Positions 1 to 11,100 of a DNA stretch of 64,000 nt are shown here, piece after piece. Numbering within the stretch: position 1 is the stretch's first letter; each line of letters starts with the position of its first letter. The position numbers were made by a program, and so were the translations under genes. The stretch lies in the NCBI RefSeq assembly GCF_013004645.1, contig NZ_JABEME010000004.1, positions 310,001-374,000 of the forward strand. The letters run 5' to 3'. The notes under the pieces are model-generated. The model was not told the origin of the DNA. It did not search any database and saw only the letters and a list, made by a program, of their open reading frames with translations. This DNA comes from Stenotrophomonas africana. GTDB taxonomy: Bacteria; Pseudomonadota; Gammaproteobacteria; Xanthomonadales; Xanthomonadaceae.

Positions 1-636
1 GCCGAGGTGACCGCGCGCGACATCCGCGCCGGCGCGCAGGGCAGCCAGTTCACGCTGGTCGCACCGGGCGGCGAAGCCCGCGTGGTGCTGGGCCTGCCGG
101 GTCGCCACAATGTCAGCAACGCGCTGGCCGCTGCCAGCCTGGCGCTGGCCGCCGGTGTCGACCTGGCGCTGATCGCGACCGGCCTGGCCGAAGCGCAGCC
201 GGTGCCGGGCCGCCAGATTGCCCATCAGCTGCGCAATGGCGCGGTGCTGGTGGACGACAGCTACAACGCCAACCCGGGTTCGCTGGCTGCGGCCATCGAC
301 GCCCTGGCCGCCGCGCCGGAAGAGGGCTGGCTGGTGCTGGGCGACATGCGCGAATTGGGCCCGGACGGCGAGGCACTGCATGCGCAGGCCGGTATCCGTG
401 CACGCGCCGCCGGACTGAAGCGGCTTTATGCGCTGGGTCCGCTCAGTGCCGCCGCTGCGTCCGCCTTCGGTGAAGGCGGACGCCATTTCGCTACCCATGG
501 TGCGCTGTCACAGGCGCTGCAGGACGAGTTGCACGCTGGTGTGCGCTGCCTGGTCAAGGGTTCCCGTGGCAGTGCCATGGACCTGATCGTCAAAGCGCTG
601 CTGGCGCAAGGAGAGGAATCCCCGCATGTTGTATGA
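1..636 (+). CDS. murF: UDP-MurNAc-tripeptide--D-Ala-D-Ala ligase, C-terminal part
   Basis: Adds D-Ala-D-Ala to the UDP-MurNAc tripeptide in the cytoplasm, the last step of UDP-MurNAc-pentapeptide synthesis. The reading frame is open from the first base of the window, so the N-terminal half with the ATP-binding loop lies outside. The visible 211 codons carry Mur-ligase family signatures: [14 protein letters not shown], the MurF-type [11 protein letters not shown] loop, and LGDMRELG. It ends 11 bases inside mraY, so the two are probably translationally coupled, and it is the first visible gene of the dcw cluster. The identity is firm from the motifs and the mraY neighbour. Confidence 0.96.
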   Translation, partial: AEVTARDIRAGAQGSQFTLVAPGGEARVVLGLPGRHNVSNALAAASLALAAGVDLALIATGLAEAQPVPGRQIAHQLRNGAVLVDDSYNANPGSLAAAIDALAAAPEEGWLVLGDMRELGPDGEALHAQAGIRARAAGLKRLYALGPLSAAAASAFGEGGRHFATHGALSQALQDELHAGVRCLVKGSRGSAMDLIVKALLAQGEESPHVV

Positions 637-1711
637 ACTGGCTCGATGGTTGCAGCAGTTGGAGAGCCTGTTCGGGCTGTTCAACTACCAGACGTTCCGC
701 GCCATCCTTGCCGCGCTGACGGCCCTGTTCCTGTCGCTGTGGCTTGGCCCGGCGATGATCCGCAAGCTTGCCCAGTTCAAGGGCGGCCAGCCGATCCGCA
801 AGGACGGTCCGCAGACCCATTTCTCCAAGGCCGGCACGCCGACTATGGGCGGTTCGCTGATCCTGCTCACCATCACCCTGTCGGTGCTGATGTGGGCCGA
901 CCTGCGCAACCGCTACGTGTGGCTGGTGCTGGCGGTGATGCTGTGCTTCGGTGCCATCGGCTGGTATGACGACTGGATCAAGATCGTCCGCCGCGACCCG
1001 AACGGCCTGAAGTCGCGCTGGAAGTACCTGCTGCAGTCGATCTTCGGCCTGGCCGCGGGCCTGTTCCTGTTCTACACGGCCGACGTGCCGGCAGCGCTGA
1101 CCTTCTACATCCCGATGTTCAAGTCGATCGCGCTGCCGCTGGCCGGCATCGGCTTCGTGGCCATCGCCTACTTCTGGATCGTCGGCTTCTCCAACGCGGT
1201 GAACCTGACCGACGGCCTGGATGGCCTGGCGATCATGCCGACCGTGCTGGTGGCCTGCGCGCTGGGCGTATTCGCGTATGCCTCGGGCAACGTGGTATTC
1301 GCCAACTACCTGCAGATTCCGCAGATTCCGGGCGCCGGCGAGCTGGTCATCATCTGCGCGGCCATCGCCGGTGCCGGCCTCGGCTTCCTGTGGTTCAACA
1401 CCTATCCGGCCATGGTGTTCATGGGCGACATCGGCGCGCTGGCGCTGGGTGCGGTGCTGGGCACCATCGCGGTGATCACCCGCCAGGAGCTGGTGCTGGT
1501 GATCATGGGCGGCGTGTTCGTCATCGAAACGCTGTCGGTGATGATCCAGGTCGCTTCGTTCAAGCTGACCGGCAAGCGCGTGTTCCGCATGGCGCCGATC
1601 CACCACCATTTCGAACTGAAGGGCTGGCCGGAGCCGCGCGTCATCGTGCGCTTCTGGATCATCTCCGTCGTGCTCGTGCTGATCGGCCTGGCCACGTTGA
1701 AGGTGCGCTGA
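626..1711 (+). CDS. mraY: Phospho-N-acetylmuramoyl-pentapeptide transferase
   Basis: Integral membrane enzyme that moves phospho-MurNAc-pentapeptide from UDP onto undecaprenyl phosphate, giving lipid I. The 361 residues match the usual family length, with about ten hydrophobic segments. Visible signatures are the catalytic Asp pair in YDDWIK (about 115-116), [13 protein letters not shown] (about 189-201), [11 protein letters not shown] (about 265-275) and the His cluster HHHFE (about 325). The start lies inside the end of murF, after GGAGAGGAA. The stop is one base before ftsW: the murD gene that sits here in Escherichia coli is absent. Confidence 0.98.
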   Translation: MLYELARWLQQLESLFGLFNYQTFRAILAALTALFLSLWLGPAMIRKLAQFKGGQPIRKDGPQTHFSKAGTPTMGGSLILLTITLSVLMWADLRNRYVWLVLAVMLCFGAIGWYDDWIKIVRRDPNGLKSRWKYLLQSIFGLAAGLFLFYTADVPAALTFYIPMFKSIALPLAGIGFVAIAYFWIVGFSNAVNLTDGLDGLAIMPTVLVACALGVFAYASGNVVFANYLQIPQIPGAGELVIICAAIAGAGLGFLWFNTYPAMVFMGDIGALALGAVLGTIAVITRQELVLVIMGGVFVIETLSVMIQVASFKLTGKRVFRMAPIHHHFELKGWPEPRVIVRFWIISVVLVLIGLATLKVR

Positions 1712-1712
1712 G

Positions 1713-3038
1713 ATGAACGACCTGTCCCGCCAGGCAACACGCCTTGAAGCCATCGAAGGCAGCTACGACAAGTGGCTGCTGGGCGCGATCATCGCGCTCA
1801 CCGGCGTGGGCGTGGTGATGGTGGCGTCCAGCTCGATCGCCTTGATGAGCAGCCCGTTCTACTACCTCAACCGCCACCTGATCTTCCTGGCGGTAGGTAT
1901 CGTGCTGGCGGTCATCGCCGCCCGCACCGAGCTGAAGTCCATCGAGCAGTACAACCAGATGCTGCTGCTGGGCTGCTTCGTGCTGCTGCTGGCGGTGTTC
2001 GCACCGGGCCTGGGCAGCACGGTCAACGGCGCACGCCGCTGGATCAACCTGGGCATCTCCAAGTTCCAGACGGTCGAAGCGGTGAAAGTGCTTTACATCG
2101 TCTGGCTGTCGAGCTACCTGGTGCGTTTCCGCGACGAGGTCAATGCGACCTGGCCGGCAATGCTCAAGCCGCTGGGCGTGGCCGGTGCCCTGGTGGTGCT
2201 GTTGCTGCTGCAGCCGGACTTCGGTTCGTCGACCCTGCTGCTGGCGATCACCGCCGGCATGCTGGTGCTGGGCGGGGTGAACATGCCGCGCATGTCGATG
2301 CCGGTGATCATCGGCCTGGTCGGCATGAGCGCGCTGGCGATCATCGAGCCGTACCGCATGCGCCGCATTACTTCCTTCCTGGACCCGTGGGCCGACCAGC
2401 AGGGTGACGGCTACCAGCTGTCGAACGCGCTGATGGCCGTGGGCCGTGGTGAATGGACCGGCGTTGGCCTGGGCAACTCGGTGCAGAAGCTGTACTACCT
2501 GCCCGAAGCGCATACCGACTTCATCTTCTCGGTTACCGCCGAGGAATTCGGCTTCCTGGGCACCTGCGTGATCGTGGCGCTGTACGCGCTGCTGGTCGGC
2601 CGGACCTTCTGGCTGGGCATGCGCTGCGTGGAAATGAAGCGGCACTTCTCCGGCTACATCGCCTTCGGCATCGGCCTGTGGATCAGCATGCAGACCTTCG
2701 TCTCGATCGGCGTGAACCTGGGCATCCTGCCGACCAAGGGCCTGACCCTGCCGCTGATCTCCTCCGGCGGTTCGTCGGTGCTGATGACCTGCGTGGCGAT
2801 GGGCCTGCTGCTGCGCGTGTCCTATGAACTCAAGCGCGCCGAGCGCCGCCAGGCCGTGCGCATCGGTGGCGCCGAAGACGTTGCTGCCGAGCCGAGCGAC
2901 GAGCCGGCCGCGCCAGTGGCCGCCAGCGTACCGATGAGCGCCGAGCCGGTCGCATCCGCGTCCGCTGCCCCGAATGCTGCACGCGGCACCAGCCGCCTGC
3001 AGTCGCGCATCGAACCGACCTTCGGGAGGCTGTCATGA
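1713..3038 (+). CDS. ftsW: SEDS-family peptidoglycan glycosyltransferase FtsW
   Basis: Septal peptidoglycan polymerase of the SEDS family, acting with FtsI at the divisome. The 441-residue protein has about ten membrane segments after a short cytoplasmic N terminus. The SEDS signature [11 protein letters not shown] lies near 347-357, and the conserved loop around [12 protein letters not shown] lies near 222-233. Residues from about 380 form an Ala/Pro-rich cytoplasmic tail. The start follows the mraY stop by one base and the stop overlaps murG by four bases. FtsW rather than RodA follows from the dcw context and the long C-terminal tail. Confidence 0.97.
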   Translation: MNDLSRQATRLEAIEGSYDKWLLGAIIALTGVGVVMVASSSIALMSSPFYYLNRHLIFLAVGIVLAVIAARTELKSIEQYNQMLLLGCFVLLLAVFAPGLGSTVNGARRWINLGISKFQTVEAVKVLYIVWLSSYLVRFRDEVNATWPAMLKPLGVAGALVVLLLLQPDFGSSTLLLAITAGMLVLGGVNMPRMSMPVIIGLVGMSALAIIEPYRMRRITSFLDPWADQQGDGYQLSNALMAVGRGEWTGVGLGNSVQKLYYLPEAHTDFIFSVTAEEFGFLGTCVIVALYALLVGRTFWLGMRCVEMKRHFSGYIAFGIGLWISMQTFVSIGVNLGILPTKGLTLPLISSGGSSVLMTCVAMGLLLRVSYELKRAERRQAVRIGGAEDVAAEPSDEPAAPVAASVPMSAEPVASASAAPNAARGTSRLQSRIEPTFGRLS

Positions 3039-4123
3039 ACGCGGCCACCCACACCGCACGTCCAGTGATGATCCTGGCCGGTGGCACCGGCGGGCACATC
3101 TTCCCCGGCCTGGCCGTGGCCCGCGTGCTGCGCGAGCGTGGCGTGCCGGTCACCTGGATGGGCGCCGACGGTGCGATGGAAACCCGCCTCGTGCCGCAGC
3201 ACGACATTCCGATCGACACGCTGGCCATCACCGGCCTGCGCGGCAAGGGCAAGCTGGCCCTGCTCGGCGCGCCGTGGCGGTTGATGCGCGCGCTGCGCGC
3301 CGCCGGCATGATCATCCGCAAGCGCCAGCCCCGTGCGGTGGTTGCCTTCGGTGGTTTCGCCTCGGGCCCGGGTGGCATGGCTACGCGCCTGCACGGCCTG
3401 CCGCTGCTGGTGCACGAACAGAATCGCGCTCCCGGCATGACCAACCGCATCCTGTCGCGCTACGCGCGCCGGCTGCTGACCGGCTTCCCGGGTACCTTCG
3501 CCAAGGGCGAGGAGTTCGTTGGCAACCCGGTGCGTGCGGAGATCGCCGCCATCGCACCGCCGGAACAGCGCTTCGCCGACCGCCAGGGTCCGCTGCGCGT
3601 GCTGGTGGTCGGTGGCAGCCAGGGCGCGCGTGCGCTCAACACCGGCGTGCCGCAGGCGATCGCCGCGCTCGGTGCCGGGGTTCCGGTGCAGGTGCGCCAC
3701 CAGAGTGGCGAGAAGATGCATGCCGAAGCGGTCGAGGCCTATGCCAAGGCCGGCGTGCAGGCTGAAATCACGCCGTTCATCGCCGACATGGCCGAAGCCT
3801 TTGCCTGGGCCGACCTGGTGGTGTGCCGCGCAGGCGCTTCGACGCTGGCCGAGCTTTGCGCGGTCGGTGTCGGCAGCGTGCTGGTGCCATTCCCCGCCGC
3901 CGTCGACGATCACCAGACCCGCAATGCGGAGTACCTGGTCGAGCGCGGCGCGGCGGTTTTGCTGAAGCAGGACGGAACGCTGGCCGACGGCATTGCCGCA
4001 CTGCTGCGCGATCTGTCCGAAAATCCCGCCCGCCGCATGCAGATGGCGCAAGCCGCGCGTGCCCTGGCCAAGGTCGATGCCGCCGAGCGCATCGCCGATA
4101 TCATTCTTGAGGAAGCTGTATGA
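3035..4123 (+). CDS. murG: UDP-GlcNAc:lipid I N-acetylglucosaminyltransferase
   Basis: Peripheral inner-membrane GT28 glycosyltransferase that converts lipid I to lipid II. The 362 residues match the family. The N-terminal Gly-rich loop [10 protein letters not shown] is at about 16-25, a second glycine loop [10 protein letters not shown] at about 193-202, and the UDP-GlcNAc-binding stretch [11 protein letters not shown] at about 264-274. ATG overlaps the ftsW stop in an ATGA arrangement, so translational coupling is likely. murC follows after 40 bases. Confidence 0.98.
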   Translation: MNAATHTARPVMILAGGTGGHIFPGLAVARVLRERGVPVTWMGADGAMETRLVPQHDIPIDTLAITGLRGKGKLALLGAPWRLMRALRAAGMIIRKRQPRAVVAFGGFASGPGGMATRLHGLPLLVHEQNRAPGMTNRILSRYARRLLTGFPGTFAKGEEFVGNPVRAEIAAIAPPEQRFADRQGPLRVLVVGGSQGARALNTGVPQAIAALGAGVPVQVRHQSGEKMHAEAVEAYAKAGVQAEITPFIADMAEAFAWADLVVCRAGASTLAELCAVGVGSVLVPFPAAVDDHQTRNAEYLVERGAAVLLKQDGTLADGIAALLRDLSENPARRMQMAQAARALAKVDAAERIADIILEEAV

Positions 4124-4163
4124 AGAAGGCATGCCACCGCGCCTGCCCTGCGCGAGGCCGCGC

Positions 4164-5600
4164 ATGATCCGTCGCCTGCACGACACCAACGACCTGGTGC
4201 GCGCGTTCCCGCGCGTGCATTTCGTCGGCATCGGCGGCACCGGCATGAGCGGCATCGCCGAAGTGATGCTGACGCTGGGCTATGAAGTATCCGGCTCGGA
4301 CAACGCCGACAATGCGGCCACCCGCCGCCTGGCCGGCCTGGGGGCGCGCATCATGCGCGGCCACTCCGCGGCCAACGTGCTGGGCACCGACTGCGTGGTG
4401 GTCTCCAGTGCCATCCGCGAAGACAACCCGGAACTGATGGAAGCGCGCAGCCAGCGCATTCCGATCATGCCGCGTGCGGCGATGCTGGCCGAGCTGATGC
4501 GCTTCCGCCGGGGTATTGCGGTGGCCGGCACGCACGGCAAGACCACCACCACCAGCCTGACCGCGGCGGTGCTGAGCGAAGGTGGCCTGGACCCGACCTT
4601 CGTGATCGGTGGCCAGCTGCTGGCTGCCGGTGCCAACGCCAAGCTGGGTGGCGGGCAGTGGCTGGTGGCCGAGGCCGACGAAAGCGATGGCAGCTTCCTG
4701 CGCCTGAACCCGCTGATGTCGATCATCACGAACATCGATGCCGACCACCTGGAAAACTACGGCAACGACTTTGCCCGCGTGCAGGCGGCGTTCGCCGAGT
4801 TCCTGCAGCGCCTGCCGTTCTACGGCCTGGCCGTGCTGTGCATCGACGACCCGGAAGTGGCCGCGCTGGCCGCCAAGACCCCGCGCCACGTGATGAGCTA
4901 CGGCATGAGCCCGCAGGCCGACGTGCGCGCCGAGAACGTGGTGCAGGAAGGGTCGCGCATGCGCTTCACCCTGCGCCTGCCGCAGGGCACCAGCCAGGAA
5001 GTGGTGCTGGCCCTGCCGGGCAGGCACAACGTGCTCAACGCGCTGGCCGCCGCCGCAGTGGGCTGGCAGCTGGGCGTGGCACCGGATGCGATCGCACGTG
5101 CGCTGGAAAGCTTCGCCGGTGTCGGCCGTCGCTTCAACGATCTGGGTGAAGTGACCACCGCCAGCGGTGCCAAAGTGCGCATCATCGATGACTATGGTCA
5201 CCATCCGAGCGAGCTGGAAGCGGTGTTCGCCGCCGCGCGTGGTGGCTGGGCCGACAAGCGCCTGGTCGTGGCCTTCCAGCCGCACCGTTACAGCCGTACC
5301 CGCGACCAGTTCGACAAGTTTGCCGCGGTGCTGTCCAGCGTCGACGCGCTGGTGCTGAGCGAGGTCTACCCGGCCGGCGAGGAACCCATTGCCGGTGCAG
5401 ATTCGCATGCGCTGGCCCGCGCCATCCGCGCGCGCGGCCGCAGCGAGCCGGTGGTGGTGGGCAAGGCCGCCGAGCTGGCCAGCGTGCTGCCGGACGTGCT
5501 GCAGGACGGTGACCTGCTGCTGATGATGGGGGCGGGCGACATCGGCGCCGTGGCCACCCACATCGCGGTGGAAGGCTTCAAGGGGGAGGGCGAGGCGTGA
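4164..5600 (+). CDS. murC: UDP-N-acetylmuramate--L-alanine ligase
   Basis: Cytoplasmic Mur ligase that adds L-Ala to UDP-MurNAc. The 478 residues contain the N-terminal Rossmann loop [12 protein letters not shown] (about 22-33), the ATP P-loop GTHGKTTTT (about 122-130) and the C-terminal DDYGHHPSE loop (about 342-350). I chose ATG at 4164 because GAGG lies 7 bases upstream and the protein then begins MIRRLHD as in relatives. The frame is open further upstream into murG and an in-frame ATG at 4131 exists, but its purine stretch is too close to act as a ribosome site. The stop overlaps ddlB by four bases. Confidence 0.95.
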   Translation: MIRRLHDTNDLVRAFPRVHFVGIGGTGMSGIAEVMLTLGYEVSGSDNADNAATRRLAGLGARIMRGHSAANVLGTDCVVVSSAIREDNPELMEARSQRIPIMPRAAMLAELMRFRRGIAVAGTHGKTTTTSLTAAVLSEGGLDPTFVIGGQLLAAGANAKLGGGQWLVAEADESDGSFLRLNPLMSIITNIDADHLENYGNDFARVQAAFAEFLQRLPFYGLAVLCIDDPEVAALAAKTPRHVMSYGMSPQADVRAENVVQEGSRMRFTLRLPQGTSQEVVLALPGRHNVLNALAAAAVGWQLGVAPDAIARALESFAGVGRRFNDLGEVTTASGAKVRIIDDYGHHPSELEAVFAAARGGWADKRLVVAFQPHRYSRTRDQFDKFAAVLSSVDALVLSEVYPAGEEPIAGADSHALARAIRARGRSEPVVVGKAAELASVLPDVLQDGDLLLMMGAGDIGAVATHIAVEGFKGEGEA

Positions 5601-6559
5601 GCGCGCTGACCTTCCCGCCGCTGCGCGTGACCGACCCGGCTGTGTTCGGTCGCGTCGCCGTGCTGCTCGGTGGCACCTCCAGCGAACGCGAGGTGTCGCT
5701 GGATTCCGGCCGCAACGTGCTCGAAGCCCTGCAGTCGCGCGGCGTCGATGCGTTCGCCGTGGATGGCATCCCGGCGCTGGCCAAGGCGCTGGCCGCCGGT
5801 GGTATCGATCGCGTGTTCAACATCCTGCACGGCCACAACGGTGGCGGTGAGGACGGCATCGTGCAGGGCCTGATGGACGCCTTCGGCGTGCCGTACACCG
5901 GCTCGAACGTGCTGGGTTCGGCGCTGAGCATGGACAAGATCCGCACCAAGCAGGTGTGGCTGTCGCTGGGCCTGCCGACCCCGCAGTACCGGAAGGTCAC
6001 TGCCGAAGACGTGCATGCCAACGCCGCCACGCTCGGTCTTCCGGTAGTGGTGAAGCCGGCCAACGAAGGTTCCAGCGTGGGCATCAGCCGGGTGACCGAC
6101 GACGCCGGCCTGGATGAGGCGGTGGCGCTGGCCGCGCGCTACGACGGCCAGCTGCTGATGGAACAGATGGTGGTCGGCGACGAACTGACCGTGGCCATCC
6201 TTGGCGACGTCGCACTGCCGTCGATCCGCATCGTGCCCAAGGGCCAGTGGTACGACTACAACGCCAAGTACATCGCCGAGGACACCCAGTACCTGTGCCC
6301 GGGCCTGGACGGTGACGCCGAGGACGAGATCCGGCGCATCGCGCTGGCCGCGTTCCGTGCCGCCGGCTGCCGTGGCTGGGGCCGCGTGGATGTCATGCGA
6401 GACCGCAGCAGCGGCCATTTCTTCCTGCTGGAAGTGAACACCGCGCCGGGCATGACCAGCCACTCGCTGGTGCCCAAGGCGGCCCGCCAGGCCGGCATCG
6501 GTTTCGAGGAACTGGTGTGGCGCGTGCTGGAACAGACCCTGGAGGCCTCGCACGCATGA
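5597..6559 (+). CDS. ddlB: D-alanine--D-alanine ligase B
   Basis: ATP-grasp ligase that makes the D-Ala-D-Ala dipeptide used by MurF. It has 320 residues. The Ddl signature appears as [10 protein letters not shown] (about 78-87), the ATP-binding lysine strand as [13 protein letters not shown] (about 151-163), and the metal and nucleotide site as EVNTAPGM (about 279-286). The GTG start overlaps the murC stop (GTGA) and the stop overlaps the ftsQ start (ATGA), so murC, ddlB and ftsQ look like one coupled unit. Confidence 0.97.
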   Translation: MSALTFPPLRVTDPAVFGRVAVLLGGTSSEREVSLDSGRNVLEALQSRGVDAFAVDGIPALAKALAAGGIDRVFNILHGHNGGGEDGIVQGLMDAFGVPYTGSNVLGSALSMDKIRTKQVWLSLGLPTPQYRKVTAEDVHANAATLGLPVVVKPANEGSSVGISRVTDDAGLDEAVALAARYDGQLLMEQMVVGDELTVAILGDVALPSIRIVPKGQWYDYNAKYIAEDTQYLCPGLDGDAEDEIRRIALAAFRAAGCRGWGRVDVMRDRSSGHFFLLEVNTAPGMTSHSLVPKAARQAGIGFEELVWRVLEQTLEASHA

Positions 6560-7305
6560 ACGCGGTGCTGCGCATCTTCGTCTGGCTGTTGGCGCTGTCG
6601 GTGGTTGCACTGCCGGTGGTGGCCGTAGTCAATGGCTGGGTTGGCGCCGAGCGCTGGCCGCTGGCGAAGCTGCGCGTGCATGGTGAGTTCAAGCGGGTGC
6701 CGGCCGAGCAGCTGCAGCAGGTGCTGCTGCCGTACGCGCACGCGGGCTTCTTCGCGGTCAAGCTGCAGGACGCGCAGGACGCACTGGAGCAGCTGCCCTG
6801 GGTGGAAAGCGCGCAGGTGCGCAAGCAGTGGCCGGACGTGCTGGAAGTGACCCTGGTGGAGCACAAGCCGTTCGCGCGCTGGGGCAACGACCGCCTGGTC
6901 TCCGAGCAGGGCAAGCTGTTCCCCACGCCGAAGAAGCTGGCCGATCTGGCGCTGCCCGAACTGGACGGTCCGGACAGCCAGACCGAAGAAGTGATGAAGC
7001 TGTACAGCGACTCGCGTGCATTGTTCGCACCGGCCGGCGTCGACGTGCGTCGGGTGACGATGGATGCGCGTGGCAGCTGGTCGCTGGTGCTGAGCAACGG
7101 CACTGAAGTGGTGGTCGGTCGCGACGATGCACGCTCGCGCATGCAGCGTTTCGTCAAGGTGCTGCCGCAGTTGAACCGTCAGGACGCGCCGATCGAGCGC
7201 GCCGACCTCCGTTACACCAATGGTTTCACGCTGAGCTGGGGTACCCCGGCCACGCCGGCGAAAACGTCGGCGACCCCAGCCAGCAGGACGCAGGAAAGGA
7301 CATGA
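6556..7305 (+). CDS. ftsQ: Cell division protein FtsQ
   Basis: Bitopic divisome protein that bridges early and late division proteins through FtsB and FtsL. In this 249-residue protein one membrane segment lies at about 5-25, followed by a POTRA domain (about 38-107, containing [10 protein letters not shown] and [14 protein letters not shown]) and the beta domain. A short Ala/Pro/Thr tail ends it. The ATG at 6556 overlaps the ddlB stop. An in-frame start 39 bases earlier is possible but would place extra residues before the membrane anchor. The stop overlaps ftsA by four bases. Confidence 0.95.
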   Translation: MNAVLRIFVWLLALSVVALPVVAVVNGWVGAERWPLAKLRVHGEFKRVPAEQLQQVLLPYAHAGFFAVKLQDAQDALEQLPWVESAQVRKQWPDVLEVTLVEHKPFARWGNDRLVSEQGKLFPTPKKLADLALPELDGPDSQTEEVMKLYSDSRALFAPAGVDVRRVTMDARGSWSLVLSNGTEVVVGRDDARSRMQRFVKVLPQLNRQDAPIERADLRYTNGFTLSWGTPATPAKTSATPASRTQERT

Positions 7306-8537
7306 ATCGCAAGGGTGACAAATCGCTGATCGTTGGCCTGGACATCGGCACCTCCAAGGTGGTGGCGCTGGTGGGCGAGTATTCGCCGGGCAACCCGATC
7401 GAAGTGATCGGCATCGGCTCGCACGAGTCGCGCGGTTTGAAGCGCGGCGTGGTGGTGGACATCGAATCGACCGTGCAGTCGATCCAGCGCGCGGTGGAAG
7501 AAGCCGAACTGATGGCTGGCTGCGAGATCCGCTCGGTGTATGCCTCGATCTCCGGCAACCACGTGCAGTGCAAGAACTCGCCCGGCATCGTGCCGATCCG
7601 CGACGGTGAAGTGACCTGGGGCGACCTGGATCGCGTGCTGGACGCGGCCAAGGCGGTGGCGATTCCGGCCGACCAGAAGATCCTGCACGCGATCCCGCGC
7701 GAGTACGTTCTGGACGATTCGCAGGAAGGCATCCGCAACCCGGTTGGCATGACTGGCGTGCGCCTGGAAGTGCACGCCCACCTGGTGGTGTGTGCGCAGT
7801 CGGCCGCGGCCAACATCAGCAAGTGCGTGCAGCGCTGCGGCCTGCAGGTGGATGATCTGGTGCTGTCCTCGCTGGCCTCCAGCGTAGCGGTGCTGACCGC
7901 CGACGAGCGCGAGCTGGGCGTGGTGCTGGTCGACATGGGCGCTGGCACCACCGACATCGCCGTATTCGTGCAGGGTGCGATCTGCCACACGGCTTCGCTG
8001 CCGATCGCCGGCGACCACGTGACCAACGACATCGCGCACATGCTGCGCACGCCGACTCCGGAAGCCGAGCAGATCAAGGTGCGCTATGCCTGCGCGCTGG
8101 CCCAGTTGGCCACTGCCGAGGAAAGCATCCAGGTGCCGTCGGTGGGCGACCGCCCGCCGCGCCGCATGCCGCGCCATTCGCTGGCGCAGGCGGTGCAGGG
8201 CCGCTACGAGGAAATCTTCGAGATGGTGCAGGCCGAACTGCGTCGTTCCGGCTTCGAGGAACTGGTGCGCGCCGGCATGGTGCTGACCGGTGGCGCTTCG
8301 AAGATGGAAGGCGTGGTCGAACTGGCCGAGGAAATGCTGCAGATGCCGGTGCGCGTGGGCATCCCGCAGCACGTCACTGGCCTGGGCGAAGTGGTCGGCA
8401 ACCCGGTGCATGCCACCGGCGTGGGCCTGCTGCTGATGGGCAGCCAGATCGAGCACCCGCGGCGGCCGTCGCTGCCGACCGGGCGTGCTGGAAGCATGTT
8501 CAAGAAACTCAAGACCTGGTTCCGCGGCGAGTTCTGA
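7302..8537 (+). CDS. ftsA: Cell division protein FtsA
   Basis: Actin-like ATPase that tethers FtsZ filaments to the membrane and recruits later division proteins. It has 411 residues. The phosphate-1 loop GLDIGTSKV is at about 12-20, the SHS2-type domain 1C lies at roughly 85-165, and the second nucleotide segment reads [13 protein letters not shown]. The C terminus ([12 protein letters not shown]) is a typical amphipathic membrane-targeting helix. Its ATG overlaps the ftsQ stop. A 161-base gap then separates it from ftsZ, the first sizeable break in the cluster. Confidence 0.97.
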   Translation: MNRKGDKSLIVGLDIGTSKVVALVGEYSPGNPIEVIGIGSHESRGLKRGVVVDIESTVQSIQRAVEEAELMAGCEIRSVYASISGNHVQCKNSPGIVPIRDGEVTWGDLDRVLDAAKAVAIPADQKILHAIPREYVLDDSQEGIRNPVGMTGVRLEVHAHLVVCAQSAAANISKCVQRCGLQVDDLVLSSLASSVAVLTADERELGVVLVDMGAGTTDIAVFVQGAICHTASLPIAGDHVTNDIAHMLRTPTPEAEQIKVRYACALAQLATAEESIQVPSVGDRPPRRMPRHSLAQAVQGRYEEIFEMVQAELRRSGFEELVRAGMVLTGGASKMEGVVELAEEMLQMPVRVGIPQHVTGLGEVVGNPVHATGVGLLLMGSQIEHPRRPSLPTGRAGSMFKKLKTWFRGEF

Positions 8538-8570
8538 CGCGGAACCTGCACTACCCGGGCTCGCCCGGTT

Positions 8571-8602
8571 GCAACACCGGCAATACGACGCAACACCGGC
8601 AA
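8571..8602. repeat. 13-bp direct repeat in the ftsA-ftsZ gap
   Basis: The 13-mer GCAACACCGGCAA occurs at 8571-8583 and again exactly at 8590-8602, 19 bases apart start to start, within the 161-base ftsA-ftsZ gap. The rest of the gap is unremarkable except for an A/C-rich stretch just before ftsZ. The repeat could be a tandem regulator site for ftsZ or a chance duplication; nothing else supports a function. Confidence 0.5.
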
Positions 8603-8698
8603 CACATAACCCACACAGCCGCAACGACGGCATGCAGCACGAAGGCAGGACGCCCGAATGCCCATGCAATCGAAAGCGGATACAACGAGGACACGGAC

Positions 8699-9934
8699 AT
8701 GGCGCATTTTGAACTGATCGAAAAGATGGCACCCAATGCGGTGATCAAGGTTGTTGGCGTGGGCGGCGGCGGCGGCAATGCCGTGGCGCACATGGTCAAC
8801 TCGGCAGTGGATGGCGTGGAATTCATCACTGCCAATACCGACTCGCAGGCCATCAAGAATTGTGGTGCCAAGCTGCAGCTGCAGCTGGGTACCAACGTGA
8901 CCAAGGGCCTGGGCGCAGGCGCGAACCCGGAAGTCGGCCGCCAGGCCGCGCTGGAAGACCGTGAGCGCATCATGGACGCGCTGCAGGGTGCGGACATGGT
9001 GTTCATCACCGCCGGCATGGGCGGCGGCACCGGCACCGGCGCTGCACCGGTGGTGGCACAGCTGGCCAAGGAAATGGGCATCCTGACCGTGGCCGTGGTC
9101 ACCAAGCCGTTCCCGTTCGAAGGCCGTCGCCGCATGCAGGTCGCGCTGAAGGGCATCGAGGAACTGAGCCAGCACTGCGACTCGCTGATCACCATCCCGA
9201 ACGAGAAGCTGATCACCGTGCTGGGTCGCAACGCGACCATGATCCAGGCCTTCCGTGCCGCCAACGACGTGCTGCAGGGCGCCGTGCAGGGCATCGCCGA
9301 CCTGATCGTGCGTCCGGGCCTGATCAACGTCGACTTCGCCGACGTGCGCACCGTCATGTCCGAAATGGGCCTGGCGATGATGGGCACCGGTACCGCCCGC
9401 GGCGATGACCGCGCGCAGGCCGCTGCCGAATCGGCCATCCAGAACCCGCTGCTGGACGACGTGAACCTGGCCGGTGCCAACGGCATCCTGGTCAACATCA
9501 CCGCCGGCGCCGACTTCACCATGGCCGAGTTCGACGAGATCGGCCGTACCATCGATGGCTTCGCTTCCGAAGACGCCACCGTGGTGGTGGGCACCGTGCT
9601 GGACCCGGACATGCAGGACGAAGTGCGCGTGACGGTGGTCGCCACCGGCCTGAACCGCATCTCGGCCAGCAAGACCCAGCGTCCGGGCGAGCGCGCGCCG
9701 ATCAAGCTGGTCCGCAACGCCACCACCGGCCAGCCGGAGTTCGGCGAGTTCGACAATGGCGGCGACGCCGTGTCCAAGGCTGTCGGCGGGATGGGCCTGG
9801 GCCTGCGTCGTGCCAGCAGCGACACCGCGGCAGCCTCCACCCCGTCGGCCCCGGCCGCTTCGGCCCCGGCTGCAGCGGAACTGCCGAACGATTACCTGGA
9901 CATCCCGGCCTTCCTGCGCCGCCAGGCGGACTGA
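8699..9934 (+). CDS. ftsZ: Cell division GTPase FtsZ
   Basis: Tubulin-like GTPase that forms the Z ring. The 411-residue protein has the glycine loop [10 protein letters not shown] (about 20-29) and the tubulin signature [10 protein letters not shown] (about 108-117). The body runs to about 320, followed by an Ala/Pro/Ser linker of some 70 residues and the conserved tail [11 protein letters not shown], the binding site for FtsA and other partners. The ATG at 8699 follows GAGGACACGGAC. ftsA lies upstream and lpxC 193 bases downstream, the gammaproteobacterial order. Confidence 0.98.
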   Translation: MAHFELIEKMAPNAVIKVVGVGGGGGNAVAHMVNSAVDGVEFITANTDSQAIKNCGAKLQLQLGTNVTKGLGAGANPEVGRQAALEDRERIMDALQGADMVFITAGMGGGTGTGAAPVVAQLAKEMGILTVAVVTKPFPFEGRRRMQVALKGIEELSQHCDSLITIPNEKLITVLGRNATMIQAFRAANDVLQGAVQGIADLIVRPGLINVDFADVRTVMSEMGLAMMGTGTARGDDRAQAAAESAIQNPLLDDVNLAGANGILVNITAGADFTMAEFDEIGRTIDGFASEDATVVVGTVLDPDMQDEVRVTVVATGLNRISASKTQRPGERAPIKLVRNATTGQPEFGEFDNGGDAVSKAVGGMGLGLRRASSDTAAASTPSAPAASAPAAAELPNDYLDIPAFLRRQAD

Positions 9935-9943
9935 GCGGGGCTG

Positions 9944-9965
9944 CCCGGGGCTTGTCCTCCCCGGG
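9944..9965 (+). terminator. GC-rich hairpin after ftsZ
   Basis: The arms CCCGGGG (9944-9950) and CCCCGGG (9959-9965) form a perfect 7-bp stem ten bases after the ftsZ stop. No T-run follows, so it is not a standard intrinsic terminator. It may stabilise the 3' end of the dcw mRNA or attenuate read-through into lpxC. Confidence 0.4.
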
Positions 9966-10127
9966 TTGCGCCACCATGTCCTGAAAACGCGGGCGCCGGG
10001 CCAGGATGGGCCCGGCCGCCCTGCTTCACGCGCGTCCTACCGGCGCGCCGGTGTGTCCTGCCGGCGTTTCAGTCGGGGTAGGGGACCGTGCGTGTTAATC
10101 TAATGTGTCACTTCCGGTCCATCCCCC

Positions 10128-11039
10128 ATGATCCAGCAACGCACCCTCAAGAACACGATCCGCGCCACCGGCGTTGGCCTGCACAGCGGTGACAAGGTCT
10201 ACATGACCCTGCGCCCGGCACCGGTCAACCATGGCATCGTGTTCCGCCGCGTGGACCTGGACCCGGTGGTGGAAGTGCCGGCCAAGGCCGAGCTGGTCAC
10301 CGAAGTGACCCTGTGCACCGGCTTGACCTGCAACGACGCCAAGATCCAGACCGTCGAACACCTGATGTCGGCGCTGGCCGGCCTGGGTGTGGACAACATC
10401 ATCGTCGAACTGTCCTCGGCCGAGCTGCCGATCATGGACGGTTCGGCCGGCCCGTTCGTGTTCCTGCTGCAGTCGGCGGGCATCGTGGAACAGGAGGCGC
10501 CCAAGCGCTTCATCCGCGTGCTGAAGACCGTGGAAGTGACCGAGGGCGACAAGGTGGCCCGCTTCACCCCGTACGAGGGCTACAAGCTGGGCTTCACCAT
10601 CCAGTTCGATCACCCGATGATCCCGGCCAAGCAGTCGCGCCAGGAAATCGAGTTCTCTACGCTGGCCTACACCAAGGAAATCTCCCGCGCGCGCACCTTC
10701 GGTTTCATGCGCGACCTGGAATACATGCGCGAGCGCAATCTGGGCCTGGGCGGTTCGATGGACAACGCCATCGTGCTGGATGAGTTCCGCGTGCTCAACG
10801 AAGACGGCCTGCGCTACGCCGACGAATTCGTGCGCCACAAGATCCTCGATGCGATCGGCGACCTCTATCTGGCCGGTGGCCAGGTGCTGGGTGCCTACGA
10901 AGGCTTCAAGTCCGGTCACGCCCTCAACAACAAGCTGGTGCGGGCGCTGATGGCCGACGCCACTGCCTGGGAATGGGTCAGCTTCGACTCGCCGGCGACG
11001 CCGGACCCGGTGGAATACGCTACTCCGGCCTACGCCTGA
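10128..11039 (+). CDS. lpxC: UDP-3-O-acyl-GlcNAc deacetylase
   Basis: Zinc hydrolase for the committed step of lipid A synthesis: it removes the acetyl group from UDP-3-O-acyl-N-acetylglucosamine. It has 303 residues, like other gammaproteobacterial LpxC. Zinc and catalytic positions are visible: His78 in VEHLMSAL, His237 and Asp241 in HKILDAIGD, and the general acid His264 in [10 protein letters not shown] region that could hold its own promoter lies just upstream (around 10094-10110, GTTAATCTAATGT). An intrinsic terminator follows. Confidence 0.98.
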   Translation: MIQQRTLKNTIRATGVGLHSGDKVYMTLRPAPVNHGIVFRRVDLDPVVEVPAKAELVTEVTLCTGLTCNDAKIQTVEHLMSALAGLGVDNIIVELSSAELPIMDGSAGPFVFLLQSAGIVEQEAPKRFIRVLKTVEVTEGDKVARFTPYEGYKLGFTIQFDHPMIPAKQSRQEIEFSTLAYTKEISRARTFGFMRDLEYMRERNLGLGGSMDNAIVLDEFRVLNEDGLRYADEFVRHKILDAIGDLYLAGGQVLGAYEGFKSGHALNNKLVRALMADATAWEWVSFDSPATPDPVEYATPAYA

Positions 11040-11069
11040 TTTCTGTAGGTTGTTGAATTGAAAGACAAA

Positions 11070-11100
11070 AACGCCGCCTTCCAGGGCGGCGTTGTCGTTT
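11070..11100 (+). terminator. Intrinsic terminator of lpxC
   Basis: The 9-bp stem AACGCCGCC / GGCGGCGTT (11070-11078 with 11085-11093) has a 6-base loop, an A-rich upstream flank and the T-rich end GTCGTTT. It lies 30 bases after the lpxC stop. Confidence 0.85.

Noticed and set aside
9944..9965. Strong intrinsic terminator after ftsZ
   Set aside because: The stem is good but no T-run follows, so I kept it only as a weak hairpin feature.
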